Assembly (NCBI GenBank): GCA_031267075.1
Contig: JAIRZU010000027.1
Coordinates: 1-14,081, forward strand
Direction: 5' to 3'
Source of the DNA: Holosporales bacterium
GTDB taxonomy: Bacteria > Pseudomonadota > Alphaproteobacteria > RUG11792
Length of the DNA stretch: 14,081 nucleotides
This document shows positions 1-6,545 of this stretch, in pieces. Each line of letters begins with the position of its first letter. The stretch's first letter is position 1. The notes beneath the pieces were generated by a model, which was not told the origin of the DNA, made no database searches, and saw only the letters and a program-made list of their open reading frames with translations. The position numbers and the translations under genes were made by a program.

Positions 1-1
1 C

Positions 2-814
2 GTGGACACGTTCAGGCAACACTATCCACCTCTACGAATAAACGAAGGCGAAGCCGTGCGGCGAGCCACCAGGATAAGCCTGGACTATAAGAACGCGGCC
101 GAGATCCATGCCCTGTACCGCCAAGCGGAACTTCAGTCCTCCTCCGAACTAACCAACAATATAAGCCAAGCATGGGAGATATGGCTAAAGGCATACACAG
201 GCCTGACCCTAGACACAAGCTCGCCCACGAACGCAGCGCTATGCCCCACGGGCCTGATCTGCGCAGCATTAAAAAGCGCAACGTTCAGGTACCACGGCGC
301 ACCGTTAGAGGACCATGATGATTCGGGGGAACATGATGATCCGGAAGAACATGATGACTCAGAGGAGCTGTCGCAGAATCGGAAGGTGCAGCTCACATCG
401 AGACTCGAGCAAGTCATAACAGCGCAACACAATGCCGTGCAGGAGGAATGGACCATGATGGGAACCAGAATTCAAACACTTGCAAGCACGCCAGTCATCA
501 AGAGTATACAGGAAATCGCCAACACGATGTCCCAGCTACACCGAACTATGGACCAATCAGGCATCCCATGGACCGAACTCAGCATATGGGACACATACGG
601 GCGGATGCAACTCACCATGACCCATGCCCAAGTAGCCGTCCACACCAGCGTCGCCCTCTGCTATTTAAACCCGGAAATGACCGCGCAGACACTGGAACAG
701 CTAGGCCGAGTCATTACGGTACTCGGAGGACTGCAGCAGATACTAGCCGGACTGCAACAACTGCCGCTAGAACCCCAACCGGCACACCAGCCACCAGACC
801 TACCGCCGGAGTAA
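2..814 (+). CDS. Unrecognised protein, probably 5'-truncated by the window edge
   Basis: An open frame enters at the left edge and stops with TAA at 812-814. The first in-frame start is a GTG at 2-4, with no room to see a ribosome binding site, so the real start is probably outside the window. I do not recognise the family. The 270 visible residues are mostly polar and helix-prone, with no clear membrane segment. Residues about 104-121 are an acidic tandem repeat (DHDDSG, EHDDPE, EHDDSE) from three 18-bp units. The C-terminus is rich in Leu and Gln and then in Pro (motif QPPDLPPE). The gene ends just before a strong hairpin terminator and converges on the minus-strand operon. It could be the end of one of the leader-driven exported proteins seen at 12111 and 14074, but only its polar, low-similarity character supports that. 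Confidence 0.6.
   Translation: MDTFRQHYPPLRINEGEAVRRATRISLDYKNAAEIHALYRQAELQSSSELTNNISQAWEIWLKAYTGLTLDTSSPTNAALCPTGLICAALKSATFRYHGAPLEDHDDSGEHDDPEEHDDSEELSQNRKVQLTSRLEQVITAQHNAVQEEWTMMGTRIQTLASTPVIKSIQEIANTMSQLHRTMDQSGIPWTELSIWDTYGRMQLTMTHAQVAVHTSVALCYLNPEMTAQTLEQLGRVITVLGGLQQILAGLQQLPLEPQPAHQPPDLPPE
311..364 (+). repeat. Three tandem 18-bp units inside the first gene
   Basis: Units 311-328, 329-346 and 347-364 share the core CATGATGA and differ at a few positions. They encode DHDDSG, EHDDPE and EHDDSE. Because the unit is six codons, gain or loss of a unit would change protein length without breaking the frame. Confidence 0.8.
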
Positions 815-821
815 CCAACCA

Positions 822-864
822 AACCAAAGGAGACCCGATAACTCGGGTCTCCCCTTTGGTTTTA
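822..864. terminator. Rho-independent terminator, likely bidirectional
   Basis: A 17-bp stem pairs 822-838 with 843-861 around a TAAC loop, with a two-base CC bulge at 853-854. It is followed by TTTTAG on the plus strand. On the minus strand the tail is T-rich but interrupted by G. It lies between the convergent ends of the first gene (stop at 814) and the operon (stop at 881), so it can terminate both. Confidence 0.85.
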
Positions 865-880
865 GACTAACCCTGGCGAG

Positions 881-1447
881 CTAGTGAGCCTCCGTCTTCT
901 CCATGATTTTCGAGTGGACTTCGCAGGATAGGTTGCAACAGTGCTCCTTCGTATCGGTCTCAGATTTAACCTCCACCGTCACCTTGCTTTCTTCGACATG
1001 TACTGTAATCACATAGCTATGAGTTTCCGTTTTGTCGAATTCCTTTATCTTTATCTTTTCGGTTCGGATCTCGCCCTTATCCTTATCGGCATGAGCGACG
1101 TGGTATTCAGCCATCACGCGCATCGCAGCCCTCCAGTGCTTATCTTTTCCTGATTGGGTCTTTGCTACTGGAGTGGCGACTGGCTGCTCCTTCTTTTTGT
1201 AAGCATTACTAAATGCATTCTTCAGTATTGCATCAGCCCCCCCAAAAGCCTTTCCTTCCACATTCTTATTATCTTTAGGATCTCCCGGAACATCTAGAGG
1301 CTTATCTTGCTCTACGCACTTAGAATCTTTCTTATATGCAGCAGCAACTGGCAGCGCGTAAGCATACACGCACATGGCTCCTATAACAACAACCGCCGCC
1401 GCTTTCGCCACATTACTCATAGCACATCCAAACCGATACGCGCTCAT
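881..1447 (-). CDS. Small exported or membrane-anchored protein of unknown function
   Basis: This is the last gene of the minus-strand operon. I chose the ATG at 1447 because it overlaps the rlmN stop as ATGA (1447-1444), a classic coupling junction, giving 188 residues. The frame is open further up to 1471, and a shorter start at 1420 (MSNVAK) is also possible. The N-terminus has a positively charged stretch, then a hydrophobic run of Ala, Val and Ile ending in PVAAA, which fits a signal peptide or single membrane anchor. The rest is strongly Lys/Glu-rich with beta-like stretches (YVITVHVEES, KVTVEVKSE) and ends with a Cys cluster (HCCNLSC). I do not recognise the family. A seven-G run (plus-strand C at 1237-1243) lies about residue 69. 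Transcription should end at the hairpin at 822-864. Confidence 0.7.
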   Translation of the reverse strand: MSAYRFGCAMSNVAKAAAVVVIGAMCVYAYALPVAAAYKKDSKCVEQDKPLDVPGDPKDNKNVEGKAFGGADAILKNAFSNAYKKKEQPVATPVAKTQSGKDKHWRAAMRVMAEYHVAHADKDKGEIRTEKIKIKEFDKTETHSYVITVHVEESKVTVEVKSETDTKEHCCNLSCEVHSKIMEKTEAH

Positions 1448-2766
1448 GTCCGAGATTGTATCACAGTACAATCACCAGCGTTAGAACTAAGTTGTCCGCA
1501 TGCTGCCATTATGTCGGCTCCTCTCTTGCTCCTTATAGACACCTCCAATCCACCAGTACTAAGAATCCTAGTGAACGATTGTACTTTCGTACTGGGAGAA
1601 GCCCTGAAGCCGCAGCCATCCCAAGAGTTGAATCTCAATATATTAACCTTCGAGTGCAGGGGCTTTAGGAGCTTAAGGAGACTCATAGCGCATTCCTTAG
1701 AGTCGTTAATTCCATCGAGTAGTAGGTACTCAAATGTGATCTTCAAAAATTTATGATGGCTATGGTACTCGCTGCATGCCGCCAGGATAGACTCTATGCT
1801 GTAGGTATTATTGATCGGCATTATCGAGCTCCTTATCTCGTCAGTTGGAGCGTGCAGTGAGACAGCGAGCCTGCATGGTAGATCCTTCGCTATTTGTTTT
1901 ATTACCGGTGAAATCCCAGCTGTAGATACAGTGATTTTCCTACGAGATAAGCCGACCTTCTCATCTAGCATCATGTTGCGCATTGCTCGCAGGACGTTTG
2001 GGTAGTTTAGGAGTGGTTCGCCCATGCCCATAAACACTACGTTCGTTAGAGTAGATTTCCCCTCACTTAAACCTCCATAATCAGTTTCTTGCTGCGTCGA
2101 TCCGGTGCTCGAATGCTCATGTACCCCTATGTACACTCCGCTTCTGCGCTCCGTGTCTCCTAGCAATAATCCTGATTCTGAAGGTTTTAATTGTAATCCA
2201 CAATCAGCTTCTTGCTGCGTTGATCCGGTGCCCTCTATACACTGCGAGTCTCCTGGCAATAACTCTGATTCTGAAGGCTTTCTTTGGTGCCCGATATAAT
2301 CCCTAACAACTAGGAGCTGCGAAACAATCTCTTCGGTCAATAGATCTCTGGTGAAGCCGGCGTCGCCTGTTTTACAGAACTTGCAGCCGACGGCGCATCC
2401 TACCTGTGATGATACGCATACAGTGTTGCGCTTGATGTCTGGAATGTATACGCACTCTATCATTGCCCTATCAGACATCTCCAGCAAGAACTTCACAGTT
2501 CCATCGGCTGATTCCGCTGTGGCAATGATCTGAGGGCGGTAGATATAAAACATCTCATCGAGGCGCTTCTGCAGGTCTGTACCGATGTTCGTCATATCAT
2601 AAAATGATGTCTTCCCGAACCTGTATAACCAGACTAGCACCTGCGATGCTCGGAATTTCGGAATGCCTTCTTCAGCGAACTTTGCCTCTAACTCATCTGC
2701 TGAGTAATTCAGGATCCCATCTTTACATGAGTTGGGTTTTTGAGTTGGCGGAGTTGTAGCTATCAT
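1444..2766 (-). CDS. rlmN: Dual-specificity 23S rRNA A2503 / tRNA A37 methyltransferase RlmN, with palindromic insert
   Basis: This radical-SAM enzyme makes 2-methyladenosine in 23S rRNA and some tRNAs through a Cys-methylated intermediate. The 4Fe-4S motif CAVGCKFC is at residues 124-131. The two expected methylation cysteines are present: C117 (in VCVSSQVGC) and C423 (in AACGQL). The hallmark GMGEPLLN is at 247-254. The protein has 440 residues, longer than the usual 350-400. The excess is residues about 163-233, two copies of a peptide encoded by palindromic elements, sitting in a loop between the DYIGHQ helix and the NVVFMGMGEP strand. The frame is intact, so the enzyme is probably functional. 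The ATG at 2766 overlaps the upstream hydrolase stop (ATGA), and the TGA at 1446-1444 overlaps the next start. Confidence 0.96.
   Translation of the reverse strand: MIATTPPTQKPNSCKDGILNYSADELEAKFAEEGIPKFRASQVLVWLYRFGKTSFYDMTNIGTDLQKRLDEMFYIYRPQIIATAESADGTVKFLLEMSDRAMIECVYIPDIKRNTVCVSSQVGCAVGCKFCKTGDAGFTRDLLTEEIVSQLLVVRDYIGHQRKPSESELLPGDSQCIEGTGSTQQEADCGLQLKPSESGLLLGDTERRSGVYIGVHEHSSTGSTQQETDYGGLSEGKSTLTNVVFMGMGEPLLNYPNVLRAMRNMMLDEKVGLSRRKITVSTAGISPVIKQIAKDLPCRLAVSLHAPTDEIRSSIMPINNTYSIESILAACSEYHSHHKFLKITFEYLLLDGINDSKECAMSLLKLLKPLHSKVNILRFNSWDGCGFRASPSTKVQSFTRILSTGGLEVSIRSKRGADIMAACGQLSSNAGDCTVIQSRT
2069..2187. repeat. Palindromic element, full-length copy inside rlmN
   Basis: This is a 119-bp imperfect palindrome. 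The left end AAACCTCCATAATCAG is the near reverse complement of the right end CTGATTCTGAAGGTTT, and the centre holds GTAC...GTAC. It is nearly identical to the copy at 5044-5162 in uvrC. On the minus strand it reads in frame as a peptide starting KPSESGLLLGDTERRSG and ending QQETDYGGL. It resembles Rickettsia palindromic elements in size, symmetry and in-frame insertion. I cannot say whether it belongs to a named family. Confidence 0.88.
2193..2280. repeat. Palindromic element, shortened copy inside rlmN
   Basis: This second, diverged copy lies five bases from the full one and in the same orientation. It keeps the outer segments (CAATCAGCTTCTTGCTGCGT on the left, CTGATTCTGAAGGCTT on the right) but lacks about 30 bp of the centre. 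The reading frame is preserved and gives KPSESELLPGDSQCIEGTG followed by STQQEADCG. Limits are accurate to a few bases. Confidence 0.8.
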
Positions 2767-3755
2767 GATACTGCCAGCCTTTCAACGACGTGATTGGGTT
2801 GCTGTGAGATTCCCCTAAGTGAGTTGTGGGTCATCTTGGGCGATATCTCCCTTAGCAATAAATCGAATTTTTCATCGATTGAAATTGTGGGGGGCATCGA
2901 CTTGAAGAACTCACCTGGGACTCCGGTTAATGTCAGGATTGTTCCGATGCCTGCAATATTACCACCTAGAATATCAGTCCATGGCGTATCACCAATCATC
3001 GCCGGCTTGCTACTCCCTTCGAGGAATGATAAAGCAAAATCGTAGATTGCACAGTGCGGCTTACCGAAGTATAACACCTTACCACCAGCCCTCTCGTAGA
3101 GCTCTCCTATTGCTCCCTGGCATATCACGGGTCGCTTCTGGATAGCCCCTCCCATCTTAACGCTCTTCAATGCAAACACATCTGGGTTTGCAACGACGAG
3201 CTGCTTATCGTACTTCAAGCATAGATCCAGGATTTCGGTTACTTCTTCAAGGCCAGCTAGGTCGTGAAAATCAGTTGATGTAACATCTTCGATTAAAACC
3301 TTTGTCCCATTTTTCCTGTGTGCATTGTCTATGAAAAAGGCGTTCCTTAGACCATCAAGAGAGCCAACATACACAAAGTCCGCCTCCTGCAGGCTTTTCG
3401 CTTCCGTTATTTCGCTTCCCATAAAGATCTCATAGTTACGTTCGAAGATCTGGAAGCAGGACTCTGCTCCCGGGATATGCTGGCGGATCGTTTGTTTGAA
3501 TGCCTCACCGGAGCTTATGAATCTGTCGTAGTGTACGCCGTGCATGAGATTGTTATATGCGTATTTTTCCATACATACGGAGGCGACGAGAGACGTGTTC
3601 GAGAGTATCACCACCGGCCTGCCAGAGGCTTTTATTTTTGCGAGAGCATCGAGGGCTCCATTGTAGATATCTCTCCCGTCATATATGACTCCGTAAACAT
3701 CAACCAAGAAGGCATCATACGCCTCGTATATATCATCTAAGTTTTTGTAAATCAT
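2763..3755 (-). CDS. HAD-superfamily class IIA hydrolase (TIGR01459-like)
   Basis: This is a NagD-like phosphatase of the haloacid dehalogenase superfamily. I chose the ATG at 3755 (MIYKNLDD) because AAAGGAC lies just upstream; a GTG at 3782 adds nine residues with no such site. The result is 330 residues. Motif I is FLVDVYGVIYDG (nucleophile Asp19). Motif II is ILSNTS. Lys in YFGKPH is motif III. GDTPWTDILGG is motif IV. The usual second Asp of DxD is Tyr21; from memory the related family often has an aromatic residue here (DVWGV), so this is probably a subfamily trait. The substrate is unknown. The gene sits 41 bases after pgsA from this start, and its TGA overlaps the rlmN start as ATGA. 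Confidence 0.9.
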   Translation of the reverse strand: MIYKNLDDIYEAYDAFLVDVYGVIYDGRDIYNGALDALAKIKASGRPVVILSNTSLVASVCMEKYAYNNLMHGVHYDRFISSGEAFKQTIRQHIPGAESCFQIFERNYEIFMGSEITEAKSLQEADFVYVGSLDGLRNAFFIDNAHRKNGTKVLIEDVTSTDFHDLAGLEEVTEILDLCLKYDKQLVVANPDVFALKSVKMGGAIQKRPVICQGAIGELYERAGGKVLYFGKPHCAIYDFALSFLEGSSKPAMIGDTPWTDILGGNIAGIGTILTLTGVPGEFFKSMPPTISIDEKFDLLLREISPKMTHNSLRGISQQPNHVVERLAVS

Positions 3756-3796
3756 AGCTTGTCCTTTATTTTTGAAACCCACCCATCACTGGCTCC

Positions 3797-4345
3797 CTAG
3801 AAAACTCGACGCCTGCAATAAATCAGCCCAGAGCAGACCGCGATTACAGCGGAACCCCATAGCATCGCCTCACCAACAACAGATACCGTTTCAGATTCGA
3901 TAACATTCGCGAATATCACAATTGAGATTGCCAGCATCTGCATGGCCGTCTTCCACTTCGCGAGTATCGTGGTTTTGAAGCAATCCCCAGCGGCTTCAGT
4001 CGCATCTCTAATTCCGGATATTATAACCTCACGGCACAGGATGACGGCGGCTGGGATTATCGAGAGACGTGACATGATATTAAATCCTATCAGGAACAGT
4101 ATCGCGATTGCAACCAGAATCTTGTCGGCGAGTGGATCTAGGATCCTTCCGAACTTCGTAGTCTGTTTGTACGCCCTAGCATAGTACCCATCCAAGTAGT
4201 CAGTGATGCAACAGAGGACGAATACAGCCAGTGCCAAAATCATGCCGTTCTTGGTCTCCATAAAAAACCCGAGTGCGAAAACCGGCAATAGTAGCACCCG
4301 TGAGATTGTGAGGATATTTGGTACTGTTGAAATCCTATTCATCAT
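3797..4345 (-). CDS. pgsA: CDP-diacylglycerol-glycerol-3-phosphate 3-phosphatidyltransferase
   Basis: This membrane enzyme makes phosphatidylglycerophosphate from CDP-diacylglycerol and glycerol 3-phosphate, the committed step to phosphatidylglycerol and cardiolipin. The CDP-alcohol phosphotransferase signature is complete: D49, D52-G53, A56-R57, G66, D70 and D74. The protein has 182 residues, the normal length, and several hydrophobic segments. The N-terminal VPNILTISRVLLLPVFAL is typical of PgsA. It starts with two ATGs (4345 and 4342). An AGGGGC just upstream is better spaced for the second. The start overlaps the uvrC stop by 8-11 bases, so translation is probably coupled. PgsA beside UvrC is a neighbourhood seen in many bacteria. 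Confidence 0.95.
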   Translation of the reverse strand: MMNRISTVPNILTISRVLLLPVFALGFFMETKNGMILALAVFVLCCITDYLDGYYARAYKQTTKFGRILDPLADKILVAIAILFLIGFNIMSRLSIIPAAVILCREVIISGIRDATEAAGDCFKTTILAKWKTAMQMLAISIVIFANVIESETVSVVGEAMLWGSAVIAVCSGLIYCRRRVF

Positions 4346-6347
4346 GCCCCTGAGCGAAACGGAAGACTGCCTCAGCGATCTTACTGCTAATTCCTTTTAC
4401 CATCTTTATGTCCTCAAGAGAAGCCTTTCTTATGTTTTCAAATGATCCGAAATGCTCTAGGAGAAGTCTCTTTCTGAACTTCCCAACCGATGGGATAGAA
4501 TCCATGATTGACCTCGACATAGCCACACTGCGCTTCTTACGGTGAAATCCGATCGCCGCTCTGTGGGCTTCGTTTCTGAGCATGATGATTGATGATAACA
4601 GTAGGGTATTATCCGCACAAGGAGTATTTTCGCCCATGTCTGATTTTGAAGAAAGTTCTAGGCCGTTGCCAAACACAATCTTCTCATCACCTATCTTTCG
4701 GTTATTCTGCTTTGCTATTCCGATGACGCTAACCCTCTCGGTCAACCCAAACTCTTCCACTATTTTTTTGACGGCTGTGAGCTGTGTTATGCCTCCATCA
4801 ACAACGATTAAATCGGGGACTTCTGGTATACGTGAGGAGGCGAATCTCTTATGCAGTACGAACTTCATCATCGCTATATCATCTCCTCCACTCGCTATAT
4901 TGTCCGGAATGTTGAACTTCCTGAGTTTGCTTTTTTGGATTGCTCCTCCCTCGAAGACGATCATAACCCCACATGCGTTTGTGCCCTGGGTGTGGCTGTT
5001 GTCGTATACCTCGACTCTATGGATCTCATTAGCCCCGTCCACCAAACCTCCATAATCAGTTTCTTGCTGCGTCGATCCGGTGCTCGAATGCTCATGTACC
5101 TCTATGTACACTCCGCTTCTGCGCTCCGTGTCTCCTAGCAATAACTCTGATTCTGGAGGTTTTGAAATGCGGAGTCTGTTCTGGCGGCCTAGAAGTCTAC
5201 TCAATTCTGGTAGCGCAGCTGCGATTTGATTTCCGTCATTCTTCCTCAGTCTCATGTTCGCGTTGAGCTTACAGGAATCCATGATGCGGCGGTATACTCC
5301 CTGCTTTGCTACAGTCAGTTTTGGATTAACTCCCATCATCGCGAAGAACTCTGTGAGCAGCTGATTCTTGCTTAGATCGCAATCAGTCACTATGCACTCT
5401 GGGACGTTGACTCCCCTATAGAACTGGGTGATAAACGATGCTATGATATTTTGCTCAGAGTTATCATTTGCATTCTCCAGTGTGAAGGCTTCGAATCCAA
5501 CGTTCCGGCCGGCTCTGAGGAAGGTAATCCCAGCAACTGCCGCTCCATTACGGTTCGTTTGTAATGCGATAAAATCGATGGAACGCAGATCGTCAATCTG
5601 AATGTACTGCTTCGCCTGGATATCTGATAGCGACCTAATCTTATCGCGCAGCACTGCTGCATATTCGAAGTTCTTGAGTTCCGCAGCATTTCTCATTTGC
5701 GATGTAAGTTCACTTCGAACGGATGACTCCTTCCCGCACAGGAGCAACCTCGCCATTGCAACGCCCCTAGCATACTCTGCAGATGAAATCTTATGTACAC
5801 AGGGAGCGGAGCACCTCTTTATGTAGTACTGCAAACACGGCCTCTTCCTGCTTGCAAACTGGGAATCCGAACAGTTTCTAATGAGGAACATTTTCTGGAT
5901 CAGTTTGATAGTATCGTCAAGGGCGGAGACAGATGGGTAGGGTCCAAAAAAGTCACTACTCTTCGGCCTTAGTGTCCTGTACTTAAACAGCCTCGGAAAC
6001 TCATGTGTTGAATCGATTACGATGTATGGGAACGTCTTATCGTCCTTAAGTAGGATGTTGTAGAAGGGGCTCATTTCTTTGATGAGGTTGCTTTCCAAGA
6101 GAAACGCCTCCACCTCGGAATTAACAACAACGACCTCCACATCCTGAACGTCCGAAATCATCATTTTTATCCGATTCGATAACGCACTGAGGTTGGTGTA
6201 GGAGAGTAGCCTGTTTCGCAGGTTCTTAGCTTTCCCTATGTAGATCGCACTCCCACGAGAGCCGATCATCTTGTATACTCCAGGTACGGAGCCCGCCTGC
6301 TTTGCGGCGTTTCGTATGATTGTGATGGCGTTTAACAGTGTCCCCAT
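4335..6347 (-). CDS. uvrC: UvrABC system protein C (excinuclease), with palindromic insert
   Basis: UvrC makes both incisions in nucleotide excision repair. I chose the ATG at 6347 (MGTLLNAITIIR), giving 670 residues. The frame is open to 6494, but those 49 extra codons look unlike the family. The GIY-YIG nuclease is at residues about 21-100 (GVYKMIG, IYIGKAKNL). A Cys cluster around residues 159-183 (RPCLQYY, RCSAPC) may bind an Fe-S cluster. The UVR domain is at about 215-240 (LKNFEYAAVLRDKI). The C-terminal RNase H-like nuclease starts near VYDNSHTQGT and includes PDLIVVDGG. Tandem helix-hairpin-helix motifs close the protein (IPSVGKFRKRLL, MVKGISSKIAEA). Residues about 396-436 come from the element at 5044-5162, just before the second nuclease domain. 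This is the first gene of the operon. Confidence 0.96.
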   Translation of the reverse strand: MGTLLNAITIIRNAAKQAGSVPGVYKMIGSRGSAIYIGKAKNLRNRLLSYTNLSALSNRIKMMISDVQDVEVVVVNSEVEAFLLESNLIKEMSPFYNILLKDDKTFPYIVIDSTHEFPRLFKYRTLRPKSSDFFGPYPSVSALDDTIKLIQKMFLIRNCSDSQFASRKRPCLQYYIKRCSAPCVHKISSAEYARGVAMARLLLCGKESSVRSELTSQMRNAAELKNFEYAAVLRDKIRSLSDIQAKQYIQIDDLRSIDFIALQTNRNGAAVAGITFLRAGRNVGFEAFTLENANDNSEQNIIASFITQFYRGVNVPECIVTDCDLSKNQLLTEFFAMMGVNPKLTVAKQGVYRRIMDSCKLNANMRLRKNDGNQIAAALPELSRLLGRQNRLRISKPPESELLLGDTERRSGVYIEVHEHSSTGSTQQETDYGGLVDGANEIHRVEVYDNSHTQGTNACGVMIVFEGGAIQKSKLRKFNIPDNIASGGDDIAMMKFVLHKRFASSRIPEVPDLIVVDGGITQLTAVKKIVEEFGLTERVSVIGIAKQNNRKIGDEKIVFGNGLELSSKSDMGENTPCADNTLLLSSIIMLRNEAHRAAIGFHRKKRSVAMSRSIMDSIPSVGKFRKRLLLEHFGSFENIRKASLEDIKMVKGISSKIAEAVFRFAQGHDE
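5044..5162. repeat. Palindromic element, full-length copy inside uvrC
   Basis: This is a 119-bp imperfect palindrome. The left end AAACCTCCATAATCAG matches the reverse complement of the right end CTGATTCTGGAGGTTT at 15 of 16 positions, and the centre is GTAC ctctat GTAC. It differs from the copy at 2069-2187 by only a few bases, and both read in the same frame as a peptide of about 40 residues. The near-identity between two unrelated genes shows recent copying. Confidence 0.9.
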
Positions 6348-6545
6348 CGAGATATGTAAACAAAACACAAGAACGGCAAGGGCCGCATCATATGAGGATG
6401 CTACACCACATTGTGGCCTATAAACAACAGTTTTGAAGATATGTTTAATTTTATGATTTCCCTTCCATAAATTTTTTGCAAATTTGTCCAGCATTCCGAT
6501 TACACTATCCAGTAGATGTCGAGTGTGTGCCCGTGGGGTTGTCTG
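6348..6545. other. Divergent promoter region between uvrC and the porin gene
   Basis: This 198-bp AT-rich spacer must hold promoters for the leftward operon and the rightward porin gene. On the plus strand, TTGCAA (6476-6481) and TACACT (6501-6506) are a possible -35/-10 pair, but the 19-base spacing is long. I could not pick a convincing uvrC promoter. A short palindrome CCACATTGTGG lies near 6409-6419. Confidence 0.4.

Noticed and set aside
448..870. A plus-strand frame overlapping the first gene
   Set aside because: It lies inside another frame of the first gene, runs through the terminator hairpin and has a low-complexity Thr/Pro/Arg composition.
6348..6494. A 49-residue N-terminal extension of UvrC
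   Set aside because: The extension looks unlike UvrC family N-termini. The ATG at 6347 gives the normal beginning of the GIY-YIG domain.
6516..6545. An earlier ATG for the porin
   Set aside because: It adds ten residues before a textbook signal peptide.
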